Assembly (NCBI GenBank): GCA_020024515.1
Contig: JAHHTR010000080.1
Span: 1 to 9,534, forward strand
Direction of reading: 5' to 3'
Source of the DNA: Angelakisella sp.
GTDB lineage: Bacteria; Bacillota; Clostridia; Oscillospirales; Ruminococcaceae
Length of the DNA stretch: 9,534 bases
How positions within the stretch are numbered: the first letter of the stretch is position 1; the number at the start of each line of letters is the position of its first letter. Positions 1 through 6,496 of the stretch are shown here, one piece after another. Below the pieces are notes generated by a model. That model saw only the letters and a program-made list of their open reading frames with translations. It was not told the DNA's origin and did no database searches. Made by a program: the position numbers and the translations under genes.

Positions 1-148
1 AGGGTATTTTCTGCAATAATGATACTATAAACAATTAAAATAAATACATTTACCATATAATATATATATAAATTAAAATCTTTTATGGGTATTGATATGA
101 TGGTATTTGATAATTTATATATTTTAAATGACATATTTTGACAAAAAA

Positions 149-171
149 ACAATATTGATGGTTAATATTGT
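149..171. repeat. Inverted repeat ACAATATT-N7-AATATTGT, operator-like
   Basis: Two perfect 8-bp arms are separated by 7 nt. The right arm overlaps TAATAT (163-168), which lies 19 nt after a TTGACA (138-143), so the repeat covers a possible -10 element. It could be an operator or a weak hairpin. The arms are AT-only except for one G/C pair, so chance is a real alternative. Confidence 0.3.
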
Positions 172-200
172 AAAATTTTAACGAATACTGTAAAAAAAGC

Positions 201-229
201 TTGCATTTTGCATTTTAATAATATATAAT
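201..229 (+). promoter_or_regulatory. Candidate sigma-A promoter for the DUF5684 gene
   Basis: TTGCAT (201-206) and a perfect TATAAT (224-229) are separated by exactly 17 nt. The -10 matches consensus at all six positions and the -35 at about half. The start would be near 236, giving a leader of about 144 nt before the ATG at 380. A second possible promoter, TTGACA 138-143 with TAATAT 163-168, has an unfavourable 19-nt spacer. Confidence 0.5.
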
Positions 230-379
230 CTAATGGCAATTAATTAACGGTAAGTTTTAAATATTACTTAAAAATATTTTATTTGATATTTGTATGATAA
301 GAAAGTCTAAAATAATGAATAAATTCGTAAGTTATTATAAGTACCGTTTAAAAAAAAAATGAAAGTTAAGGTGTAAAAT

Positions 380-832
380 ATGGATAATATGGGATTAGGT
401 TTAGGTTTACTTCTAGGAGCGTCAATTTTTTTAATCGTAATATCTTTGGTAGTTGGTATTGTTTACTTGGTACTAATGGCATTGCTAGCAAAGAAGTTAG
501 ATTTGCCGGCATGGGCAGGAATTATTCCTTTCTATAATCTATATTGCTTTACAAAAAAGGTTGTTAATCCAAATGTAGCAAATAAAGCAGCTATAATAAT
601 GGCTGTTTCACCTTTGCTTGGCTTTATACCAACAATAGGTGCGTATTTAGTAAATATCTGTTTTGGTTATGTAATATATCTTATATGGATATCACTTGGT
701 AGTAAAGAGTCAGTAGCAGAGATTGTAATTTCTATTTTTATTCCAATAGTAACAATTATAAGAATAATAGTTTCAAAAGAGAAATCTTTTGTTGGTACAG
801 TTCCATCGCTATTTGATAAGCTGTCAAAATAA
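380..832 (+). CDS. Small DUF5684-type integral membrane protein
   Basis: Small integral membrane protein of 150 aa, function unknown. Hydrophobic segments lie at about residues 5-37, 71-90, 92-108 and 112-131. Between the first and second is the segment K-L-D-L-P-A-W-A-G-I-I-P-F-Y-N-L-Y (about 39-55), the family hallmark in which a tryptophan/glycine-rich loop is followed by I-P-F-Y-N-L. The DUF5684 assignment rests on my recognition of that motif. Such proteins are sometimes found next to signal peptidase-like genes, but there is none here. The ATG is preceded by TAAGGTG (367-373) at 6 nt spacing, which supports this start. The gene is monocistronic, with its own promoter candidate upstream and an intrinsic terminator directly after. 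No signal peptidase motif or catalytic residue can be seen. Confidence 0.85.
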   Translation: MDNMGLGLGLLLGASIFLIVISLVVGIVYLVLMALLAKKLDLPAWAGIIPFYNLYCFTKKVVNPNVANKAAIIMAVSPLLGFIPTIGAYLVNICFGYVIYLIWISLGSKESVAEIVISIFIPIVTIIRIIVSKEKSFVGTVPSLFDKLSK

Positions 833-848
833 TTAAATAAATACATAT

Positions 849-890
849 AGACAACTGTTTACATATTTTATGTTTACAGTTGTTTTTTAT
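849..890 (+). terminator. Intrinsic terminator after the DUF5684 gene
   Basis: ACAACTGT (851-858) pairs perfectly with ACAGTTGT (876-883) across a 17-nt AT-rich loop, and the stem can be extended outward by a G-T and an A-T pair. A run of six T (883-888) follows at once. It lies 17 nt after the stop codon, where a factor-independent terminator is expected, and separates this gene from the ABC operon. Confidence 0.75.
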
Positions 891-1039
891 TGCATACAGC
901 AAAATAATTTGAAGTTTAAGTGAGTTTTATACTAACTTTTTTGTATTCATAAAATTTATAAAAATATATGATTTTTAATAAATAATACAATATAGATTAG
1001 ATTTAGTTAGAAAAATATTTAAAAATTTGTTATTTGTGA

Positions 1040-1068
1040 TTGACAAAATGGTTAGCGTATGCTAATAT
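1040..1068 (+). promoter_or_regulatory. Strong sigma-A promoter of the ABC exporter operon
   Basis: A perfect TTGACA (1040-1045) and TAATAT (1063-1068) are separated by the ideal 17 nt. Transcription should start at about 1074-1076, leaving a leader of about 115 nt before the ATG at 1190. The palindrome at 1052-1065 lies in the spacer and overlaps the -10, and a hairpin starts at the expected +1. Confidence 0.8.
1052..1065. promoter_or_regulatory. Palindrome TTAGC-N4-GCTAA, probable repressor operator
   Basis: A perfect 5-bp inverted repeat around GTAT sits between the -35 and -10 and covers the first half of the -10 of the ABC operon promoter. A protein bound here would block RNA polymerase. 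The arms resemble the TTAGC/GCTAA arms of the SlyA/MarR-type site TTAGCAAGCTAA, but with a 4-nt rather than 2-nt centre, so a MarR-family regulator is an inference only. No regulator gene lies in the window. Confidence 0.5.
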
Positions 1069-1075
1069 ACTGGGT

Positions 1076-1106
1076 AGCCAATACTAACCGTTTGGTAGTA
1101 TTGGCT
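1076..1106 (+). promoter_or_regulatory. 5'-leader hairpin at the transcript start of the ABC operon
   Basis: AGCCAATACTAACC (1076-1089) pairs with GGTAGTATTGGCT (1094-1106) over a GTTT loop, giving 13 bp with one bulged A. It begins at or within a base or two of the expected transcription start. The sequence after it is T-rich but interrupted by A and G, so it is not a typical terminator. A 5'-protecting stem, an attenuator or a second protein-binding palindrome are all possible. Confidence 0.6.
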
Positions 1107-1189
1107 TAATTTTAAGTAATTTTTATAGCAATTTGAATTATTAAAATTAAAATAATGTAGAATTGCTTTAATGGTAGAAGGAGAAAAGA

Positions 1190-2926
1190 ATGGTCAACAA
1201 ACGATTAGTTCGAGAAGTAAAGAGTTCGCAAAAATATGTTGTCGGACAAGTTGCATGTCAATGGGTAATGCTAATATGCAATATTGCCATGGTTCTTATG
1301 TGGAGTGTATTTTTCCATCATTTATTTATTGGTATTGTCACGAAAAAAGGCTTACTTATTGCTGTTGCGGTGACAGTAGTTTGTATGTTAATACGTTTTA
1401 TTTTCAGCAAGTTGGCGGCAAAAATGGGTTATCTTGCGGGAAAAGAAGTTAAGCAAGTTTTACGTGAAAAAATATACAATAAATTAGTTAAAATGGGTAA
1501 TTCGTATCAAGAAAAAGCCTCAACTTCCGAAATGGTACAATTATCGGTAGAGGGTGTAGAACAGCTTGAAACATATTTTGGCGCTTATTTGCCTCAGTTT
1601 TTTTATAGTATGATAGCACCTATTACACTTTTTATTGTACTGTCTTTTGTTAGCATAAAAGCAGCATTGGTGCTACTTATCTGTGTACCGCTTATTCCTA
1701 TATCAATCGTACTTGTACAAAAATTTGCTAAGAAACTTTTGGCAAAATATTGGGGACAATATACAAGTCTTGGTGACAGTTTCCTAGAAAATTTACAAGG
1801 AATGACTACTCTTAAAATTTATCGTGCAGATGAAAATAAGCAAGAGCAAATGAACCGAGAAGCAGAAAGCTTTCGTAAGGTAACAATGCGTGTTCTTACA
1901 ATGCAGTTAAATTCAATTACTGTTATGGATTTGGTTGCATTCGGCGGTGCGGCAATTGGTGTTATTTTGGCTTTGCAAGAATTAACAGCAGGTACTGTCA
2001 CAATGATAGGTGCACTTTTAATTATTTTACTGTCCGCTGAATTTTTTATACCGATGCGTACACTTGGTTCGTTTTTCCATATTGCAATGAACGGTATGGC
2101 GGCATCAGAGAAAATTTTTAAGTTTTTGGATAGTGAAGATGTCGAAAAAGGTAAAAAAATGTTAAGTGATGACTTGACAATAGAAGTTAAAAATCTTCGC
2201 TTCGGCTACGAAAAGGAAAGAGAAATATTAAAGGGAATCAATCAGAAGTTTGAAACAGGTAAGTTCTATGCTTTGGTTGGTAAAAGCGGTTGCGGAAAAA
2301 GTACACTTTCGGCACTGCTAGTAGGCAAAAACAAAAATTATCAAGGCAAAATACTTATCGGTGGAACAGAACTGCGTGATTTAGACGAGCGAGAATTATT
2401 AAAGAACATAACTTTAATAGGACATAACAGTTATCTATTCCAAGGAAGTGTAAGATATAATCTTCAATTCGGTAAAACAAATGCCACTGACGAAGAAATG
2501 TGGAAAGTTTTGGAACAAGTTAAACTTGCAGACTTTTTACGCAGCGAAAACGGACTGGATACCGTTCTTCAAGAAAGAGGAAGTAATTTCTCGGGCGGAC
2601 AGCGTCAACGTTTGGCACTTGCACGTGCAATTTTACACGACAGCCCTATTTATATTTTTGATGAAGCGGCATCAAATGTAGATGTTGAGAGTGAAGAAGA
2701 TATTATGCAGATGGTTTTGGAAATGTCAAAAATAAAGACAGTATTTTTGATTTCGCACCGTTTGGCAAATGTTGTAAATGCTGACAGTATATTCTTAATA
2801 GAAAACGGACAATTTGCTGAGCAAGGTACACATAATGAACTAATGGCGAAAAACGGAAGTTATGCTGATATGTTCCTAAGTCAGCAAAAACTTGAACAAT
2901 ATGGTAAGAAAGGAGCAGAAGAATAA
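1190..2926 (+). CDS. ABC exporter half-transporter (permease-ATPase), CydD-like subunit
   Basis: Half-transporter of 578 aa with an N-terminal membrane domain fused to an ATPase domain, the usual length for CydD. About six membrane segments lie in residues 16-290. The nucleotide-binding domain shows Walker A G-K-S-G-C-G-K-S-T (364-372), signature S-G-G-Q (468-471), Walker B ending D491-E492 in F-D-E-A-A-S, D-loop S-N-V-D and switch histidine H523. The Q-loop glutamine is replaced by H412 in G-H-N-S-Y-L-F. CydDC of Escherichia coli acts on glutathione/cysteine and heme-dependent cytochrome assembly, but family resemblance does not fix the substrate here. A generic peptide, lipid or drug exporter is possible. 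AGAAGGAG (1176-1183) sits 6 nt before the ATG and supports this start. The stop overlaps the next ATG by one base, so the two subunits are probably coupled and form a heterodimer. Confidence 0.85.
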   Translation: MVNKRLVREVKSSQKYVVGQVACQWVMLICNIAMVLMWSVFFHHLFIGIVTKKGLLIAVAVTVVCMLIRFIFSKLAAKMGYLAGKEVKQVLREKIYNKLVKMGNSYQEKASTSEMVQLSVEGVEQLETYFGAYLPQFFYSMIAPITLFIVLSFVSIKAALVLLICVPLIPISIVLVQKFAKKLLAKYWGQYTSLGDSFLENLQGMTTLKIYRADENKQEQMNREAESFRKVTMRVLTMQLNSITVMDLVAFGGAAIGVILALQELTAGTVTMIGALLIILLSAEFFIPMRTLGSFFHIAMNGMAASEKIFKFLDSEDVEKGKKMLSDDLTIEVKNLRFGYEKEREILKGINQKFETGKFYALVGKSGCGKSTLSALLVGKNKNYQGKILIGGTELRDLDERELLKNITLIGHNSYLFQGSVRYNLQFGKTNATDEEMWKVLEQVKLADFLRSENGLDTVLQERGSNFSGGQRQRLALARAILHDSPIYIFDEAASNVDVESEEDIMQMVLEMSKIKTVFLISHRLANVVNADSIFLIENGQFAEQGTHNELMAKNGSYADMFLSQQKLEQYGKKGAEE

Positions 2927-4602
2927 TGTTAAAGAAAAATTTTAAAATAGCATTTAAAATGGCAAAAATGGTTCGCCCACTGGCACTCTATATGTTGGCG
3001 GCTATCATAATGGGAATTTTGGGCTTCCTCTGCTCTACATTTATTCCTGTTTTGGGCAGTATAGGTATTATTGAGGCTACGGGAGTTGTTGCTACACATT
3101 CCGCTATCGCATTAAAGACTATTTTTGCAGTTGTAATTGTTTTGGCAATTATGCGTGGTATTCTTCGCTATGCCGAGCAAGCCAGCAATCACTACATAGC
3201 CTTTCGTTTGCTTGCTTTAATCCGTGATAAACTGTTTAAGGCACTGAGAAAACTTTGTCCGGCAAAACTTGATGGAAAAGAGAGAGGCAACCTTATATCA
3301 CTGATTACATCAGATGTAGAGCTACTGGAAGTATTCTATGCACATACTATATCACCTGTGGCGATTGCGTTGGGTATGAGTATTATAATGAGTATATTTA
3401 TAGGTAGTTATTCTGTGTTAATGGGTGTATTTGCCTTTGTTTCATATCTGATAATAGGTGTAGGTGTACCACTGATTATTGCGGTACAGGGTAAGGACGT
3501 TGCCCGTCAGTTCCGTGACGGTTCAGGTAAACTTGGCAATCACGTACTTGATAATTTGCGTGGATTAAATGAAAGTTTACAATATGGACAAGAGGCAAAA
3601 AGACTGGAAGAAATGCGACAAAAGAGCAAAGATTTGTCTGTTCTTGAAAGTAAACTTAAAAAAGGTATAGGAAATAATACAGGTATTACAAATACACTTA
3701 TATTACTTCTTACACTTACATTTTTCCTAATTTCAGGCTCTATGTACATTGATGGCAAAATTACTTTTGAAGAAATGTTAGTACCGTTTGTTGCTTTTGT
3801 TTCTTCTTTTGGACCTGTGCTTGCACTGGCAAATTTGGGTAGCACACTACAACCAACATTTGCTGCGGCAGAACGTGTATTTGAAATTTTGGAAGAAGAA
3901 CCTGTTGTTGAAGAAAATACAAATGGTATTGCAAAAGATTTTACGGGTGTTGAGTGCAAAAATATTAATTTTTCTTACAATGAAAATGGTAAGGATAGTC
4001 AGATATTAAAAGATTTTAGTATATCTATTGAGAAAAACAGTCTTGTTGGCTTAGTAGGAAAGAGCGGTAGTGGAAAATCAACACTATTAAAACTTTTAAT
4101 GCGTTTTTGGGACGTTAAAACAGGAAGTGTAAAAATTTCCGATGAAGATATTAAAAATTGGTCCACAAATGCTTTGCGAGATACAGAAAGTTATATGACG
4201 CAAGAAACACATTTGTTCCACGACACAATAGAAAACAATATACGTATTGCAAAAGAAGATGCGACTGTCGAAGAAATTGAAGATGCTTGTAAAAAAGCGT
4301 CAATTCATGAATTTATTATTAATTTGCCAAATGGATATAAAACATCTGTCGGTGAGTTGGGTGACACATTGTCAGGTGGTGAGCGTCAAAGAATAGGGCT
4401 TGCCCGTGCATTTTTACACAATGCACCATTTATGCTGTTAGATGAACCTACAAGTAATCTTGACAGTTTAAATGAGGCAGTAATACTCAAATCACTCAAA
4501 GAAGAGCAAAAAGATAAGACAGTTATTTTAGTTTCACACAGAGAGTCTACTATGAGAATTGCGGATAAAGTATATTGCGTTGAAAATGGAAGAATGAGCT
4601 GA
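2926..4602 (+). CDS. ABC exporter half-transporter (permease-ATPase), CydC-like subunit
   Basis: Partner half-transporter of 558 aa. The membrane domain occupies about residues 1-320, including hydrophobic stretches near 18-40, 60-80, 138-185 and 250-300. The ATPase domain is canonical at every key position: Walker A G-K-S-G-S-G-K-S-T (378-386), Q-loop Q426, signature S-G-G-E (483-486), Walker B L-L-D-E-P-T-S (D506, E507), D-loop S-N-L-D and switch histidine H538. The protein ends shortly after the switch region, as CydC-type subunits do. AAAGGAG (2909-2915) lies 10 nt before the ATG, which overlaps the previous stop as TAATG. A canonical site beside a partner with an altered Q-loop suggests an asymmetric heterodimeric exporter. 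Clostridial relatives are often annotated as amino-acid ABC exporters, and the substrate remains unknown. Confidence 0.85.
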   Translation: MLKKNFKIAFKMAKMVRPLALYMLAAIIMGILGFLCSTFIPVLGSIGIIEATGVVATHSAIALKTIFAVVIVLAIMRGILRYAEQASNHYIAFRLLALIRDKLFKALRKLCPAKLDGKERGNLISLITSDVELLEVFYAHTISPVAIALGMSIIMSIFIGSYSVLMGVFAFVSYLIIGVGVPLIIAVQGKDVARQFRDGSGKLGNHVLDNLRGLNESLQYGQEAKRLEEMRQKSKDLSVLESKLKKGIGNNTGITNTLILLLTLTFFLISGSMYIDGKITFEEMLVPFVAFVSSFGPVLALANLGSTLQPTFAAAERVFEILEEEPVVEENTNGIAKDFTGVECKNINFSYNENGKDSQILKDFSISIEKNSLVGLVGKSGSGKSTLLKLLMRFWDVKTGSVKISDEDIKNWSTNALRDTESYMTQETHLFHDTIENNIRIAKEDATVEEIEDACKKASIHEFIINLPNGYKTSVGELGDTLSGGERQRIGLARAFLHNAPFMLLDEPTSNLDSLNEAVILKSLKEEQKDKTVILVSHRESTMRIADKVYCVENGRMS

Positions 4603-4784
4603 TTGTTTACATAGAATATAATAACAATATTGTACCATTAATACTTATTGATTTTAATGGAGTTTTATATGAATTTTTTTGTATAATTTTTATACCTTTG
4701 TCTGTACTTTGATTAAATTTATTAGTGTAAAATATTGCCTATATTTGTGAGATATTATTTAAGATAAGAAAGTGATGGTTACTT
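4603..4784 (+). promoter_or_regulatory. Intergenic gap with short palindromes and a weak internal promoter candidate
   Basis: This 182-nt gap holds a 10-bp palindrome ACAATATTGT (4624-4633), a 7-bp inverted repeat CCATTAA/TTAATGG (4635-4641, 4654-4660), and GTATAA-TTT-TTATAC (4681-4695), which contains TATAAT (4682-4687). There is no good -35 in front of that TATAAT and no T-run after the 7-bp stem, so neither promoter nor terminator is secure. The downstream genes may be read from the ABC promoter, from a regulated internal promoter, or both. Confidence 0.3.
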
Positions 4785-5129
4785 ATGGGAAAAGATTTAT
4801 CAAAAAAGCGACTGAAAGAAAAGCAAGTTGTGGAGACTATGATAAAACTGTATTGTAATAAAAAACACAAAACAAAAGGCGGATATCTTTGTACTGATTG
4901 TAAGGAACTATTGGATTATGCTCATAAAAGAGTGGATAAGTGTCCGTTTATGGAAAACAAGACTTTCTGTTCAGCTTGTCCTGTGCATTGTTATAGTGCA
5001 AAAATGCGAGAAAAAATAAAAGAAGTTATGCGTTTTTCGGGACCGAGAATGTTAATATATCATCCATTACTTGCAATATGGCACGTAGTAATTACTATTA
5101 AGGAGAAAAAGAAAGGGGCTAAAAAATGA
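4785..5129 (+). CDS. YgbA_NO family (nitrous oxide-stimulated promoter) cysteine-rich protein
   Basis: Soluble protein of 114 aa without a signal peptide or a clear membrane span. Seven cysteines (24, 36, 39, 53, 62, 65, 69) fall mostly in pairs: C-T-D-C at 36-39, C-P-F at 53-55, and C-S-A-C-P-V-H-C-Y at 62-70. They are followed by M-R-E-K-I-K-E-V-M-R-F-S-G-P-R-M (74-89) and a histidine-containing end. This pattern is what I recognise as the YgbA_NO family. In enterobacteria its founder YgbA is controlled by the nitric-oxide sensor NsrR; its biochemical role is not settled. The cysteines suggest metal or iron-sulfur binding (inference). The ribosome site is weak (AAGTGAT at 4770-4776, 8 nt before the ATG). 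The stop overlaps the start of the DUF454 gene, so the two should be translated together. Confidence 0.85.
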   Translation: MGKDLSKKRLKEKQVVETMIKLYCNKKHKTKGGYLCTDCKELLDYAHKRVDKCPFMENKTFCSACPVHCYSAKMREKIKEVMRFSGPRMLIYHPLLAIWHVVITIKEKKKGAKK

Positions 5130-5494
5130 AGATAGTTTATATTGTGCTTGGCTGTTTATCACTGGGTTTGGGAGCAGTAGGAGCAGTATTGCCTATTTTG
5201 CCGACATTTCCGTTTTTGCTGTTTGCGGCATTTTGCTTTGGAAAGAGTTCTGAACGTTTGCATACATGGTTTAAGGGAACCAAACTTTACAAAAATAATT
5301 TGGAAAGCTATGTCAAAGGTCAAGGTATGACAATGAAGACTAAAATCCGCATAATGATAATTGTTACAATTACTATGGCAATAGGTTTTATTATGATGAA
5401 GCAAGTTATTATTGGCAGAATAGTCCTTGCAATTGTTTGGCTATTTCATATTTACTATTTTATATTTCGTGTTAAGACAATTCAAAAAACTTAA
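5126..5494 (+). CDS. DUF454 / YbaN-family inner membrane protein
   Basis: Membrane protein of 122 aa. The N-terminal half carries the family signature: a glycine-rich span (L-G-L-G-A-V-G-A-V-L-P, about 13-23), then P-T-F-P-F-L-L-F-A-A-F-C-F (27-39), then S-S-E-R-L-H-T-W-F (41-49) and an L-Y motif near residue 55. Two further hydrophobic spans lie at about 77-92 and 96-115. The function of DUF454 proteins is unknown. In enterobacteria ybaN is adjacent to other housekeeping genes, which gives no clear clue. The start is supported by AAAGGGG (5112-5118) 7 nt upstream and by the ATGA overlap with the YgbA_NO stop. It is the last gene of its unit, with a strong terminator 13 nt after the stop. Linkage to the cysteine-rich protein and the exporter suggests a shared role in redox or nitrosative stress (inference). 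Confidence 0.85.
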   Translation: MKIVYIVLGCLSLGLGAVGAVLPILPTFPFLLFAAFCFGKSSERLHTWFKGTKLYKNNLESYVKGQGMTMKTKIRIMIIVTITMAIGFIMMKQVIIGRIVLAIVWLFHIYYFIFRVKTIQKT

Positions 5495-5506
5495 ATTATA
5501 AATAGC

Positions 5507-5550
5507 AAGTGGTATGGCTTTAATCAAAAGTCACACCACTTTGTTTTTTT
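5507..5550 (+). terminator. Strong intrinsic terminator after the DUF454 gene
   Basis: AAGTGGTATGGCTTT (5507-5521) pairs with AAAGTCACACCACTT (5527-5541), a 15-position stem with one A-C mismatch and one G-T pair, around a 5-nt loop. The stem runs into TTTGTTTTTTT (5540-5550). It lies 13 nt after the stop codon and ends the ABC-YgbA-DUF454 block. Confidence 0.85.
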
Positions 5551-5560
5551 GATTTGTCTT

Positions 5561-5605
5561 AAATCCTTATAAATTCCTTATATTTACGTTGTAATATCAT
5601 ATTAT
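5561..5605 (+). promoter_or_regulatory. TCCTTATA direct repeat and -10 of the TraX operon, candidate response-regulator site
   Basis: TCCTTATA occurs at 5564-5571 and again at 5575-5582, an 11-bp period of one helical turn. TATTAT (5600-5605) follows 17 nt after the second copy and no good TTGACA is present, so the repeats occupy the place of the -35. OmpR/PhoB-type regulators bind direct repeats with 10-11 bp spacing in this arrangement. The operon encodes such a regulator, which makes autoregulation a reasonable inference but not a demonstrated one. Confidence 0.4.
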
Positions 5606-5631
5606 CAAATTAATATGAAAGGGATTTTTTT

Positions 5632-6486
5632 ATGGAAAAAACAAAATTATTTTTAAAAGAGGGACTTAGTGGAACAGAGTTAAAAACTATCGCCTTAATT
5701 CTTATGATTTTAGACCATATTCACTATTTCTTCTCATTTACAGGATATATTCCTGAGTGGTTTTCAATGCTCGGACGTCTGTCTGCACCATTATTTCTGT
5801 TTTGTATGGTGGAGGGATTTACATACACACATAACAGAAAACGCTATTTTTTGAAAGTCTATATAATTTCTATTTGTATGAATGGACTACTGTTTTTTAT
5901 GCAGTTTGCAGGCATTTTAAGAAGACCTGACGGTTTTTTTCCAATGAATGGAATGATGACTGCTTTTACGTTGCTTATGGTAATGTTTCAGGGAATTGAC
6001 CTGATAAAACAAAAACGTTGGTTATTGGGACTGTCTGCAATAGTAATTCCGATAGTTTGGCCTATTGTTGGTGGTATTTTGAGTAATATGTTTCCGACAT
6101 TGGCAACACCTTTGGGTCTTTTGGGGTATACAATTTTACCTATTTGGAATTCAAACCCTGATTCAAGTATAATCACAATGATTATAGGTATTTTGCTATA
6201 TGTATTTCGTAATAACAGAAAACTTCAAGTTTTTGCTTTTTCAGGTTTCACATTTTTGTATTTTTTTGTATATCTGGGTTATATGCTTTCTTCGTTTCCT
6301 GATTTTGAATGGAGCCAAATGTTTACTAAGTATTATGAGTGGTATGGTTTTCTTGCCGGACTTCTTATGTTGTGCTATAATGGAAAAAGAGGAAGCGGAC
6401 ACCAAAAAATCTTTTATGTGTTCTATCCTGCCCACATATATTTGCTTTATGCTCTTTCATGGGGTGTATATATTTTGATGAATTGA
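5632..6486 (+). CDS. TraX-family multi-spanning membrane protein
   Basis: Polytopic membrane protein of 284 aa with about eight hydrophobic spans. Family marks: E-L-K-T-I-A-L-I-L-M-I-L-D-H-I-H at 16-31 (with D28, H29, H31), G-R-L-S-A-P-L-F at 48-55 followed by E61-G62, the basic turn H-N-R-K-R-Y (67-72), and F-Y-P-A-H-I near the C-terminus (264-269), where H268 is a candidate catalytic residue. F-plasmid TraX is required for N-terminal acetylation of F pilin. Chromosomal Firmicute members are not in transfer operons and their substrate is unknown; a membrane acyltransferase is the usual inference. No conjugation gene is nearby. AAAGGGA (5618-5624) lies 7 nt before the ATG. The downstream response regulator starts about 10 nt after the stop and its ribosome binding site overlaps that stop, so expression is linked to the two-component system. 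Confidence 0.85.
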   Translation: MEKTKLFLKEGLSGTELKTIALILMILDHIHYFFSFTGYIPEWFSMLGRLSAPLFLFCMVEGFTYTHNRKRYFLKVYIISICMNGLLFFMQFAGILRRPDGFFPMNGMMTAFTLLMVMFQGIDLIKQKRWLLGLSAIVIPIVWPIVGGILSNMFPTLATPLGLLGYTILPIWNSNPDSSIITMIIGILLYVFRNNRKLQVFAFSGFTFLYFFVYLGYMLSSFPDFEWSQMFTKYYEWYGFLAGLLMLCYNGKRGSGHQKIFYVFYPAHIYLLYALSWGVYILMN

Positions 6487-6496
6487 GGTGCTTTTT

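Larger units (their letters stand above)
1..379. other. AT-rich non-coding region with promoter and leader of the first gene
   Basis: No coding frame of convincing length or composition was seen on either strand. The stretch holds an inverted repeat at 149-171, promoter candidates at 138-168 and 201-229, and a leader of roughly 140 nt running to the ATG at 380. No end of an upstream gene or clear terminator could be recognised at the left edge. Confidence 0.6.

Noticed and set aside
1171..1452. 93-codon plus-strand open frame starting just before the CydD-like gene
   Set aside because: It overlaps the ABC gene in another frame, and its translation is rich in cysteine and serine without any family resemblance. 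The AGAAGGAG after its ATG serves the ATG at 1190.
3540..3959. 139-codon minus-strand open frame
   Set aside because: It lies wholly inside the CydC-like gene, is serine-rich, has no ribosome site and is the complement of a well-supported coding frame.
4635..4680. Terminator after the CydC-like gene
   Set aside because: The only stem is 7 bp and AT-rich, and the T-run (4674-4680) is too far from its 3' arm. Read-through into the YgbA_NO gene seems at least as likely.
5632..6486. TraX homologue as evidence of a conjugative element
   Set aside because: No relaxase, type IV secretion, integrase or attachment repeat was seen, and TraX-family genes are common on Firmicute chromosomes.
6488..6496. 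GTG at 6488 as the response regulator start
   Set aside because: It is part of the GAGGTG that serves the TTG at 6497, and no other ribosome site lies before it.
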